A stretch of 64,000 nucleotides of DNA from Alteromonadaceae bacterium. Its GTDB lineage: Bacteria; Pseudomonadota; Gammaproteobacteria; Enterobacterales; Alteromonadaceae. The notes beneath the pieces are model-generated. The model saw nothing but the letters and a program-made list of their open reading frames with translations, did not search any database and had not been told where the DNA came from. Both the position numbers and the translations under genes were made by a program. The stretch spans positions 1-64,000 of the forward strand of contig JABSOI010000002.1 of the NCBI GenBank assembly GCA_013216015.1, given 5' to 3'. Shown piece after piece: positions 1 through 8,190 of the stretch (positions within the stretch are counted from its first letter, which is position 1; each line of letters begins with the position of its first letter).

Positions 1-53
1 TTGAGAATAATCTTAAAGTTTAAATTATATTCACTGTTAATTTACAAAACTGT

Positions 54-512
54 TTAATTTAGACCCGTTTGCCCTGGATTTGCTAACCCTATAACTTCTT
101 CCCTATCGCCATCCATCATCAAGGTTGAATGAACAAAAATAGAACGCCCAACTGGGTTTTTACTTGTTTTTTTTGCTGAACTTACGGAGCCTAACTCATT
201 ACAAATAGAATGCCTGTAACTTACGCCTGTTGTATCTTGAATAGCAAGCACCAAGCGCTTTTGCTTAACAATGCTATCTGTAAACTTATATCCAGACAAT
301 GCAATTTGTTCCGGATTTATACAGGGATTGCTAATAAAACGGTAGGCACCTTCTATACTCGCGGGGTTGTCACTGGCTTTAACAATTGAACTGCCTGCAT
401 GAGACGCCATATCACTCGTTAGTTTTACCAATCTATCCGTTCTTCTTGAATCACCTAAGTCTGATTGGCCAAAGACTAATTTCGCCCATTCTTCTGAAGT
501 TGTTTGATGCAT
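54..512 (-). pseudogene. Truncated Tn5/IS50-like (IS4 group) transposase
   Basis: This 152-residue frame matches the N-terminal part of Tn5-type transposases. It has the WAKLVFGQSDLGDSRRTDRL DNA-binding start, the ASIEGAYRFISNP segment, and an AIQDTTGVSY stretch corresponding to the first catalytic Asp region. Full-length members are about 450-480 residues. Here the frame stops right after the VIGLANPGQ segment, so the rest of the DDE core and the C-terminal dimerisation domain are missing. Nothing in bases 1-53 continues it. I call it an inactive remnant of an insertion sequence. No clear terminal inverted repeat was recognised. The missing portion could lie outside the window if a rearrangement separated the halves, but the in-frame stop argues for decay. 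Confidence 0.8.
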
Positions 513-627
513 TGATAAAACCTACGTGTAAACAAAAATCAATTAGATCATGCCGCTACTAAAAATCCAACCCCTCCATATAGAACATTATTGAATCACT
601 TATAATGTAAATGTGACTAAGAGACAG

Positions 628-709
628 CCTATAACCTCGTAACTTGATAATAATTACTTTACAAAAGGGAAATTTTTTAATGATAAAAACAAGGGTATTC
701 TCGACTAAA
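628..709 (+). repeat. Leader repeat, copy A (5' end of the phosphoesterase gene)
   Basis: This stretch begins with one CCTATAA heptamer, followed by CCTCGTAACTT, an AAAAGGGAAATTTT ribosome-binding region and the first codons of the phosphoesterase gene up to TTCTCGACTAAA. A diverged second copy lies at 4134-4216. It probably holds the leader and ribosome-binding site (AAAAGGGA, about 9 bases before ATG 680). Confidence 0.7.
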
Positions 710-3571
710 TTACTTGCGCTTGCGCTCGTTATGGTTTCATATACCGTATCTGCCGACATTGATTATCATCGCCTCGTTTGGGATGCTGATCCCGCGCATC
801 AAGCCGTGATTGGGTTTACCCAAACCAATTCAAATGAAACAGCAACAGTGAAATACGGTTATTCTACCGATGAAAATAACTGGTCAGTACAATCCGTAAG
901 CAACAGCCAAGGTTTCGATAGCAATAGATTTACAAGTTCGTTTGTTCGACTTACTGGCCTAACTGAAAATTCAGCTGTGTATTATCGAGTTTGTGAAGGG
1001 AATACTTGTGGCGAACGCCTATGGTTTAAAACCGCGGCCACTGACAATTCTCCTTTTGTTATGCTTTCTGGTGGTGATACCCGTACAGGCTGGTCAACTC
1101 GTATATTAGGCAATGAGTTACTTGCTAAAATCCGTCCTTTATTTATTATGCACGGTGGTGACTTTACCTCATCCAACAATGCCAGCCAAATGGAAAGTTT
1201 TTTCGACCATTGGCAGCTTACATTCTCTAATGACATTATTGACGGTATTGCCTATAAACGCATTTACCCGCTAGTGCCTACCTTCGGGAATCATGAAGCT
1301 GGCGACTACAGCACCTTGTGTAAGGTTTTTGGTGTCGATTACAATGATGATGAGGAATGTACCGACTACGATACCTATGGAGCCTTTGATATATCCCCTT
1401 TGTTACGGATATATACCCTTAATTCTGAATATAAAAATAGTGGTTGGTCAACTCAAGCTGCAGCGCAAGCAAATTGGTTAGCAAGCGATTTAGCCGCTAA
1501 CAGCGGCAACGTGAGCTGGCGTTTTGCGCAGTACCATAAGCCCCTTTTTCCTCATTCAACTTCTAAAAGCGAAAATCCAACACTATTCAATTGGTGGGCC
1601 GACGAATTTTACAATAATGCAATGAATTTAGTGTTCGAGTCTGACACTCATTTAAGCAAAGTTACTTCTCCGGTTGAACCCGTAGGCAATACGTTTCAAG
1701 TAACCACAACCGGTGGTACCGTTTATGCTGGTGAAGGAAGCTGGGGCGCTCCTGCCCGTTCAGCCAATAAAAACTACCCATGGACACTGGAAAACGAGAG
1801 TATTCAGCAATTTAAAATTTTGACGATAAGTAGTGATAAGGTCGAAATTCGCACTGCCCAATTTGACTCAGGAGCCAGTACAGATGTCAGCACTATCAGT
1901 GCCCAAGAACGAGCCGATAATACAACGGTACTACCTACAGGCGTGGACTGGTGGAGCACGAACGGCATTGGAAATGTAATTACCTTAACTCGTAGCAATA
2001 ATGAGCTTTCTATTTTGGGCCATAGTGATGATACTTCGGGACCAGGACCTGATCCTGAACCAAACGATGACATGATATTAAGTGTTGTTGCCGATACCTT
2101 TATTTCAGAAAAATTACTTAACCAAAACTTCAATGCAGTTAATGATCAATTATTAGCAGACGGTAATGATGGAACTTACGGATCTATGAAAATGTTGTTG
2201 GCCTGGGACGTAAGCGCTATTGAAAGCTGTAGTGTAGTAACCGCTGCCAGTATTGAAATGCAAATTTTCAATGCCTCGTCTGGTACCTATGAAGTATACA
2301 GTAGCGTAAATCCTTGGCTTGAAAATGAGGTTACTTGGAGTTCACTGTCTGGTACTGAAAATCAAGGCACCTTGGTGGCATCATTCATGCCAGATACAAC
2401 GGGTAGTCACACGGTATTATTATCAGCTGATGGTATTAGTATGGTTCAAAATTGGATCACAGATAGTAATAACAATAATGGTATCGTTATTACCAGTGAA
2501 GGTACAGGCGATGGCATTGATGTAGAAGATCGCGAGCAAGGAACGGCAATTAAATTAGAATTAACTTTGGATCACAGTGGCTGTGATTCTACCGTTCCCA
2601 GTATTATCAGTCCTGCCAATGGCAGTACTGGAGTTGGCATTGATAGCGACCTGATATGGACGGTGGGTTCAAGCGCTACTTCTTATGAAGTATTGTTTGG
2701 CAGCGACCCAGATAACCTGGTGTCAACAAGCCAAAGTGGCACTAGCTTCGACCCGGGTACTCTAGCGAAAAATACCACGTATTTCTGGCAGATCAATGTC
2801 ATCGATATAACAGGTACCACTACAGGCACATTATGGAGCTTTACTACTGTTGAGCCTCTTCCGGGTAGTGCTTCCATAATTAGCCCAGCTGATGCGAGTA
2901 TTGATGTAAGTGTTGATACAGTACTGTCATGGGCTGCAGGATCAGGCGCGTCTTCTCATCAAGTATTGTTTGGTACTGACCCAGGTAACCTAGCTTCTAC
3001 CACGCAAAGTGGCACCAGCTTCGATCCAGGTAACTTGGCGTATAGCACCACTTATTATTGGCAAATCAATGAGATCAATACTGGAGGAACAAGCAGTGGA
3101 ACCTTATGGAGCTTTACTACTGTTGAGCCACCTATTGAAATCACTAACCTTGTGCTTCCTGGCAACGGCGGTTCATTAGAAAGCTTTACGGGTGAATACA
3201 GCAGCCAATGGGGTGCAGCTAAGTTAACCAATGGTGTCACTTTTGAAGATGGCTGGGCGAGTAAAGTAAATCCTGGCAATCAAGAGTTTATTTACTCATT
3301 CGCTAACGGTGAAAGTGTCAACTTAAGTGATGCAGTAATTCACTCTGGTACAGGTGAAGGCCTCTATTGGGCTAAGAATGTTGAAGTATGGACATCAACT
3401 GATGGCAGCAACTATACCTTAGCAGCCAGCGGTACACTTGCTAATAGCAGTGGTTCCTCAATAACACTTGGCCTTAGTGGCATTGTCGCTAAACGTGTGA
3501 AACTTGTGGTAACGAGTGGTTATAGAAGTGACTACTGGGAAATTGGTGAGTTTGAACTAAATGGTTGGTAG
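680..3571 (+). CDS. Secreted multidomain metallophosphoesterase (purple acid phosphatase-like)
   Basis: The start is set at ATG 680, behind an AAAAGGGA ribosome-binding site, not at the upstream ATG 644; this gives 963 aa beginning with a Sec signal peptide (residues 1-25, cleaved after VSA). An N-terminal Fn3-like domain (about 30-118) precedes a calcineurin-type metallophosphoesterase domain (about 122-400). Its metal-site motifs are GGDTR (131-135), GGDF (159-162), GNHE (203-206), QYHKPLF, and ESDTH in place of the usual GHxH. After a PGPDPEP linker come a DNRLRE-type domain (ADTFIS, about 505-640), two similar Fn3 repeats (about 645-830), and a C-terminal discoidin (F5/8 C)-like domain ending WEIGEFELNGW. 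This modular build is typical of exported enzymes that bind polysaccharide or cell surfaces. The likely role is extracellular phosphate ester hydrolysis; the substrate is unknown. It stands alone and is followed by a terminator. Confidence 0.85.
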   Translation: MIKTRVFSTKLLALALVMVSYTVSADIDYHRLVWDADPAHQAVIGFTQTNSNETATVKYGYSTDENNWSVQSVSNSQGFDSNRFTSSFVRLTGLTENSAVYYRVCEGNTCGERLWFKTAATDNSPFVMLSGGDTRTGWSTRILGNELLAKIRPLFIMHGGDFTSSNNASQMESFFDHWQLTFSNDIIDGIAYKRIYPLVPTFGNHEAGDYSTLCKVFGVDYNDDEECTDYDTYGAFDISPLLRIYTLNSEYKNSGWSTQAAAQANWLASDLAANSGNVSWRFAQYHKPLFPHSTSKSENPTLFNWWADEFYNNAMNLVFESDTHLSKVTSPVEPVGNTFQVTTTGGTVYAGEGSWGAPARSANKNYPWTLENESIQQFKILTISSDKVEIRTAQFDSGASTDVSTISAQERADNTTVLPTGVDWWSTNGIGNVITLTRSNNELSILGHSDDTSGPGPDPEPNDDMILSVVADTFISEKLLNQNFNAVNDQLLADGNDGTYGSMKMLLAWDVSAIESCSVVTAASIEMQIFNASSGTYEVYSSVNPWLENEVTWSSLSGTENQGTLVASFMPDTTGSHTVLLSADGISMVQNWITDSNNNNGIVITSEGTGDGIDVEDREQGTAIKLELTLDHSGCDSTVPSIISPANGSTGVGIDSDLIWTVGSSATSYEVLFGSDPDNLVSTSQSGTSFDPGTLAKNTTYFWQINVIDITGTTTGTLWSFTTVEPLPGSASIISPADASIDVSVDTVLSWAAGSGASSHQVLFGTDPGNLASTTQSGTSFDPGNLAYSTTYYWQINEINTGGTSSGTLWSFTTVEPPIEITNLVLPGNGGSLESFTGEYSSQWGAAKLTNGVTFEDGWASKVNPGNQEFIYSFANGESVNLSDAVIHSGTGEGLYWAKNVEVWTSTDGSNYTLAASGTLANSSGSSITLGLSGIVAKRVKLVVTSGYRSDYWEIGEFELNGW

Positions 3572-3596
3572 AAACTAACGAGTCAATGAACTGAAT

Positions 3597-3636
3597 AAAA
3601 GGTCCTGCCGGGTAATTATCCCGCAGGCCCTTTTTC
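3597..3636 (+). terminator. Rho-independent terminator after the phosphoesterase gene
   Basis: A GC-rich hairpin (arms GGTCCTGCCGGG and CCCGCAGGCCC, loop TAATTAT, one bulge and one mismatch) is followed by five T residues, 26 bases after the stop codon. Confidence 0.8.
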
Positions 3637-4063
3637 ATTAGTGCCAGTTTAAGCAAAAAACAAGGCTTGATCCCACTACACTTACCCTAACGCTCTTTTC
3701 TTGTTGCTAGCCTCTGTGCACTTTTGGCGTATTCTCAGCACTTGTTTGGTAATTACCTGCTTAACAACTCAACCCATTAACGAAAATGTAACCCATGAAA
3801 TTATATGCCACAAAAAACAACATGTTAAATTTAATTAATTCAATAGTTTATAAAAGTTAGGTGGAAAAGGTCGCTACAGCCATTGCACGCAAAGCAGAGA
3901 GTACAATATATTCATCCCTCAAAAAAACAGGTATAACATGTATAACCATGAGCCAATAAATACAATTGAAATATCTCATTGCTTATTCAATAAGTTATGT
4001 TATTTTAACTTCAGGTTATCAAGACTAGCGTTGACCACAACAAACTTCAACTATAGATTGTTA

Positions 4064-4140
4064 CCTATAACCTATAACCTATAACCTATAACCTATAACC
4101 TATAACCTATAACCTATAACCTATAACCTATAACCTATAA
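4064..4140. repeat. Tandem heptamer array (CCTATAA)11
   Basis: Eleven uninterrupted exact copies of the 7-mer CCTATAA fill these 77 bases and run directly into the CCTCGTAACTT start of the duplicated leader. A single copy of the same heptamer occupies the equivalent place at 628-634 before copy A. A related heptamer array (CCTCTAA) lies at 43492-43547. Confidence 0.97.
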
Positions 4141-4216
4141 CCTCGTAACTTAGTAAGAATGACTTTACAAAAGGGAAATTTTATAATCTTAAAAACAAAA
4201 CTATTCTCGACTAAAA
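4134..4216 (+). repeat. Leader repeat, copy B (decayed duplicate of 628-709)
   Basis: It shares with copy A the string CCTATAACCTCGTAACTT, ACTTTACAAAAGGGAAATTT, AAAAACAA and TATTCTCGACTAAA, with scattered substitutions. The ATG of copy A is ATC here, so the signal-peptide start is dead. It could still provide promoter or leader sequence for the gene starting at 4245. Confidence 0.85.
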
Positions 4217-4244
4217 TCCCAATACAGATAGAGGCTAATAACCA

Positions 4245-5828
4245 ATGAGACTAAATCTTTCTTGGGTATTTATGCATACCCTGTTGATACTAATAGTCAT
4301 CATTAATTTACTTACTGGTCTGCGTATTGCTGCGGTTCACCGACCAGAAGTTATGTTATGGTCTGCCTTTCTTCCCCAGGGAAGTTTGCATTCATTGCAT
4401 TTCAGTTTGGGTGTAACCTTATTAACCTTGTCATTGGGTTATAGTTTTTACCGATTATATGCCCACCGTTTCTTACAGAGCCCAAAGCGTGATAAGACAC
4501 AAACCAGATATCATAAATTTATCATCTTATTAGGCTATACATGTCTCTGCATATTGTTATTGAGTGGCAGCTTGCTTTATCTGGGGATATTACCGACTGA
4601 TTTATTACTCAATAGCCACTATGTTGCCGCACTTGTTTTGCTGGTCTATATACCATTACACGCTGGTAGTTATTTTGTGCAATATGGTATTAAGTTATTT
4701 TCTACAATTTTTATTGCATCGAATCAAGCACGTAAAGCTAATGTCAACTTTATTCTCTGTAGCATAATACTGGGTATCGGCCTATTTATTTTTCTATCAA
4801 AAACAGCACCGCAAACATTGATAGCCCATAAGATTGATATATCTCAATACATCAAAATTGACGGCCATGCTAATGAAAAAATTTGGGCAAGCATTAAGCC
4901 GCAAGTTGTACATACTTTTGGCGGAGCCAATTTTAACAATGGAAGTACTGATATACGGGTTAAAGTGGTTCAAAATGAAATAGAAGCTTTTTTTCATATT
5001 AGTTGGGACGATACAAGTCACAGCCTTAGTCACTTGCCCCTACATAAAACTAAAACAGGCTGGCAAGTCCTTGAGAATGGTTTTTATCACTTTGATGAGA
5101 AAACATACTACGAAGACAAATTTGCTATTATTATTTCAAATAACTGCGATTTTGCTGCCGCCAATACGGCTCACTTAGGACCTAAACCTTTAGCCGACAA
5201 ACCCGCGAATTGGCATGGCAAAGGCTATCATTATACCACTGACAAAAGCACCACTGACCAAAGCATTGTTGATTTATGGCAATGGAAAGCGGTTCGTACA
5301 AATAACATGATCTTAATGGATGATAATTATATTGGAGGACCCGCCCAGGTCCGTGCTGGTAAACGTCGTTATACCGCAGGTTATCAAACAGACGCCAAGC
5401 AATCTGGTGCTTACGTAATGAATTGGCAGTGGTATAAACCCAATGGAATTGTTCCTAAACGCATACCCCTAGATACCTCTGTACTCCAAACTACTGGAAA
5501 CAATTTACAGTATGATAAATTATTTCCAGTATTACCGTGGGATGACACAAAACCGTATAGAGCTGAACACGATACTTTTGCTATTGGCTCTACATTGCCA
5601 TCTGTGCTTTATCGGTCTAATCGTTTCGAGGGCGATCGTGCCGATGTTAGGGCATTCGCACGATGGAACGATGGCCAATGGTCCCTTGAACTTAGCCGGA
5701 AGTTAGTTACGGGATCTCAGTACGACATTTCTCTTAAGGAAAATGTTTGTCTTTGGTTTGCAGCATTTGATCATAGTCAAACGGCTCATACTCGCCATGT
5801 AAGACCTCTGCAATTAAAGTTCAGGTAA
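4245..5828 (+). CDS. Membrane cytochrome b with C-terminal EB_dh-type haem-binding domain
   Basis: This 527-aa protein has two parts. Residues 1-195 hold five predicted membrane helices (around 7-27, 50-70, 90-112, 122-145, 168-190) with histidines suited to b-haem ligation (HSLHFSLG, RYHKF, HYVAAL, PLHAGS), as in cytochrome b561/hydrogenase cytochrome b proteins. The periplasmic remainder (about 200-525, from IKIDGHANEKIW) matches the ethylbenzene-dehydrogenase-related haem-binding domain (EB_dh; also CBM9-like), with DKFAIIISNNCDF, GKGYHYT and the ARWNDGQWSLELSRKL end. Such fusions pass electrons between the quinone pool and periplasmic partners; the partner is not identifiable here. A GAGG ribosome-binding site precedes the start by about 10 bases. 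The DUF1566 gene begins 4 bases after the stop, so the two are probably co-translated. Confidence 0.8.
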   Translation: MRLNLSWVFMHTLLILIVIINLLTGLRIAAVHRPEVMLWSAFLPQGSLHSLHFSLGVTLLTLSLGYSFYRLYAHRFLQSPKRDKTQTRYHKFIILLGYTCLCILLLSGSLLYLGILPTDLLLNSHYVAALVLLVYIPLHAGSYFVQYGIKLFSTIFIASNQARKANVNFILCSIILGIGLFIFLSKTAPQTLIAHKIDISQYIKIDGHANEKIWASIKPQVVHTFGGANFNNGSTDIRVKVVQNEIEAFFHISWDDTSHSLSHLPLHKTKTGWQVLENGFYHFDEKTYYEDKFAIIISNNCDFAAANTAHLGPKPLADKPANWHGKGYHYTTDKSTTDQSIVDLWQWKAVRTNNMILMDDNYIGGPAQVRAGKRRYTAGYQTDAKQSGAYVMNWQWYKPNGIVPKRIPLDTSVLQTTGNNLQYDKLFPVLPWDDTKPYRAEHDTFAIGSTLPSVLYRSNRFEGDRADVRAFARWNDGQWSLELSRKLVTGSQYDISLKENVCLWFAAFDHSQTAHTRHVRPLQLKFR

Positions 5829-5832
5829 AAAT

Positions 5833-6462
5833 ATGGCCATGATTTTCAGGATGATTATATTACTTATGCTTATCGTCTCCATAATAATGACTGCATTCAA
5901 CGTAAACCAAACCAAACCGACGGCTACTATTGGTCAATGGGTAAAGCTCAATACCACAGGTGTCCCTATTGCTAATTGGTCTGGACCTTGGTCTTGCATC
6001 TTGGATAAAAATACCGGTTTAATTTGGGAAAATAAAGATGACAACGAAGGTATTCACGATGCTAATTGGACTTACTCATGGTCTGACGGACAAGGCCTAG
6101 GTATTGAAAATAGGGGCGATTGCAATTTTGACAACATACGTTGTGATAGCCAAGACTTAATTCGACTTGCTAGGCAAGAAAAAACATGTGGGCTAAGCCA
6201 ATGGCGACTGCCTACCGCTGAAGAACTCATTACTTTAATTAACAATACACCACCAGCGGGCGATCCGGTTATAGACACTGACTTTTTCTCTAACACAAAA
6301 CGTGGCGCCTATTGGACAGCTGATAGCCGTCAGCCCCTAAAGGGGTTTTATCGTTTTTTAGGACAAGGCGCAACTACGATAAGTTTTATAAAGGGTAAAA
6401 AAACAGCAACCCCATATAGAAATGCGGCTTATGTCAGGTTAGTGACCAGCGAACGGAAATAA
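5833..6462 (+). CDS. DUF1566 (Lcl C-terminal) domain protein, exported
   Basis: This 209-aa protein starts with a hydrophobic segment (FRMIILLMLIVSIIMTAF) that acts as signal peptide or membrane anchor. The rest is the Lcl_C/DUF1566 domain: DKNTGLIWENKDDNEGIHDAN, WRLPTAEELITLI, YWTADSRQ and the closing AYVRLV. The domain is common in surface and secreted proteins of marine bacteria and in the Legionella collagen-like protein, with no defined catalytic role. It begins 4 bases after the cytochrome b/EB_dh gene, which implies translational coupling. ATG 5833 and ATG 5839 are both in frame and either may be used. Possible partner or accessory of the haem protein; that link is inference from position alone. 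Confidence 0.75.
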   Translation: MAMIFRMIILLMLIVSIIMTAFNVNQTKPTATIGQWVKLNTTGVPIANWSGPWSCILDKNTGLIWENKDDNEGIHDANWTYSWSDGQGLGIENRGDCNFDNIRCDSQDLIRLARQEKTCGLSQWRLPTAEELITLINNTPPAGDPVIDTDFFSNTKRGAYWTADSRQPLKGFYRFLGQGATTISFIKGKKTATPYRNAAYVRLVTSERK

Positions 6463-6547
6463 CTTAGATTACAAATCAAAGAGGTATTCGTATGACACAA
6501 GCTGAATAACTACACCGAGTTGGTTTATTAAATCAAATATTAATCCA

Positions 6548-6727
6548 ATGAAAAAAATAAGAAATTCACATGATAAAACAAAAATTATTTGTCAAGTATG
6601 GGCACTAACCTTGTTAGTAGCTACTTACTTCACCGGCATAATCATCGAACAGGGAAGTTTGTTTAATAAAGTTCACGCCAGTGAGCTAAATCAAAAAGTA
6701 ATGATGGATACCAAAACTGGTTTTTAA
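6548..6727 (+). pseudogene. Small exported ORF, possibly frameshifted
   Basis: ATG 6548 opens a 59-codon frame with a hydrophobic segment (WALTLLVATYFTGIIIEQG) and an Ala-Ser possible cleavage point (VHASEL). It stops at TAA 6725 inside a run of five T's. Inserting a single T would extend the reading to LTPGDGSASGQC before the next stop, so a one-base deletion may have cut the last residues. No strong ribosome-binding site is visible. An abortive start with a good site (GAGG, MTQAE then stop) sits at 6493. I recognise no family. It follows the cytochrome/DUF1566 pair on the same strand and might be a third member of that operon or its relic. Confidence 0.35.
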
Positions 6728-7176
6728 CCCCCGGAGACGGCTCTGCCTCAGGCCAATGTTGAAAGACTCCGATTGTTTTAATGAAAGTTGTTGTTGAAAT
6801 AAAGCGTTCCATCCCATTTGAGAGTGTGAATGTTTTTTTTGACATGATTGCCCCTGACGTATAGAAATAGCGTCATATAAAATATTTTTAAGGGCTTAAT
6901 TTGATCAGCCCCTGTTTATTTTATAACTGGGGGTCAAATTCGAAAAGAGATGTTCTGTGTAGAACAAGCTAACTTTAGACTATTTTTGCCCAGAGGGTAG
7001 TTAGTACAATCATCAATATTCTTCTTGCTTGTTTTTAGGATCTAGTTTTTGGCTATAATTTATGAGTAAAGTTTTTGGTCTCTTCATTCAAAGTTAAAAC
7101 AGACTCCTCATGTAATTAAGGACTCTAGAGGAAGACTTTCTCCGGTGCAAATCTTCGGAGCAAATAGATTTTATCT
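6728..7176. other. Gene-free stretch with inverted repeats
   Basis: No convincing gene is visible. A short inverted repeat TGACG...CGTCA lies near 6855-6875. A second, AATTTGA(TCAG)CCCC...GGGGGTCAAATT, lies at 6898-6940 and resembles the GGGTC-type hairpins scattered in many gammaproteobacterial genomes. The remainder is AT-rich. Confidence 0.5.
6898..6940. repeat. REP-like inverted repeat with GGGGGTCAAATT arm
   Basis: The left arm AATTTGATCAGCCCC and right arm GGGGGTCAAATT pair over 11-12 bases around an AT-rich loop. It could be a short REP-like palindrome or a stem acting downstream of either neighbour. No second copy was noticed in the window. Confidence 0.45.
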
Positions 7177-8049
7177 TTAATATGGAATTGGCATGACGAA
7201 CTTTTGCTGTTCAACACATTCACCTGATTCATTGTAACTACGATCTGCGATGGCGATGACACCATTATTGTCTTGAGTAATAATTGTTGTTGTTCTTGTG
7301 CCATATTGGGGGGAAACAATGAAAATAGAACTGAGGAACTGCTCCCATTCTTCAGGTATACCTGTATTGGGTAATTGTTCAGGTTTTGCCTGTTGGGCAT
7401 TTTTCATTAAATTGAAAAGTTGTTCAATACTGAGTTTGTCGTTGTTTGTTATCATTGATATAAGTTGCTGCTGGCCAAGGGCCATTTTGGGCCAAATGTC
7501 ATCTAAAGTACCGTTGCAAAGGCTATGGATACCAGAGGTTAATTGACTGAACTTTTGATTGACGCTGTCGTAGATGTGTAAATTATCCAATTCACCAAAA
7601 ACAAGATTAAAACCATTGTAGTTACTTGAACTTGTGGCTAATTGCTGGATTAATTGCTGATTTGATTTTGCCAGGGCTTGTAATACCAAATGTCCACGGG
7701 ATTTCTTTTCATTATTTTTTGCGCTGTTTTTTGTACTGTTTTCTGCGCTGTTATTTGCCAAGTCAGCGTTCACTGGTTGATGAGCGTTTATCTTGTTATT
7801 TGCTGTACCTTGACGAAAATTGGTTAACGCTGAAAACCGTCCTTGTGACGTTAACCCCAGCCAAGTGCCACCCGCCTGTAAATCTTTGCCAGCAAGGATT
7901 TTTTCTGATTGGCCCTTTGTTGTACTGCGTACTTCTGTATCCCAATAATGCATGGACTTGCTTGGCCGTTGATGAAATTCATCACGATTGGCACAGATGA
8001 TCACTGGGTATTGTGGATGCTGCTTTAAAGCAAAAAATAGAATGCACAT
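7177..8049 (-). CDS. NRDE/TANGO2 family protein
   Basis: This 290-aa protein begins MCILFFALKQHPQYPVIICA and carries the family-naming NRDE signature in CANRDEFHQRPS (about residues 20-31). It also has the GKDLQAGGTWLGLTSQGRFS block and the NFRQG segment typical of the NRDE (PF05742)/TANGO2 family. The Cys directly after Met1 is conserved in this family and has suggested an Ntn-hydrolase-like fold. Animal TANGO2 has been linked to haem and lipid handling; the bacterial role is open. A Gln/Asn/Ser/Lys-rich insert (ANNSAENSTKNSAKNNEKKS, about residues 98-117) is low-complexity and not typical of the family. It is transcribed divergently from the class II aldolase with about 140 bases between the starts. 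Confidence 0.85.
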   Translation of the reverse strand: MCILFFALKQHPQYPVIICANRDEFHQRPSKSMHYWDTEVRSTTKGQSEKILAGKDLQAGGTWLGLTSQGRFSALTNFRQGTANNKINAHQPVNADLANNSAENSTKNSAKNNEKKSRGHLVLQALAKSNQQLIQQLATSSSNYNGFNLVFGELDNLHIYDSVNQKFSQLTSGIHSLCNGTLDDIWPKMALGQQQLISMITNNDKLSIEQLFNLMKNAQQAKPEQLPNTGIPEEWEQFLSSIFIVSPQYGTRTTTIITQDNNGVIAIADRSYNESGECVEQQKFVMPIPY

Positions 8050-8190
8050 TTTGTAAAACTTCTGGTTACCAGTTAATTTATGTTTGATTAAATGTTAATA
8101 TTGCCCTACCTTATTTTGACTCTTACTTTATCGAAAAAGTTTTATCGAGTAAAAGTTAAGTAGAGAAAAATAGCTGAGTAAGGATAAAAC

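Larger units (their letters stand above)
3637..4244. other. Gene-free stretch with heptamer array and duplicated leader
   Basis: No coding frame of note is visible here. The stretch contains AT-rich unique sequence, the 11-copy CCTATAA array (4064-4140) and the second, decayed copy of the leader of the 680-3571 gene (4134-4216). The next gene's ribosome-binding region (GAGG near 4227) lies at its right end. Confidence 0.7.

Noticed and set aside
4064-4140. Possible CRISPR-like array from the many short repeats
   Set aside because: The 7-bp units are contiguous with no spacers; it is a simple tandem repeat.
6663-6845. Minus-strand 60-codon frame opposite the small exported ORF
   Set aside because: No ribosome-binding site, no family likeness, and it overlaps the better-supported plus-strand frame.
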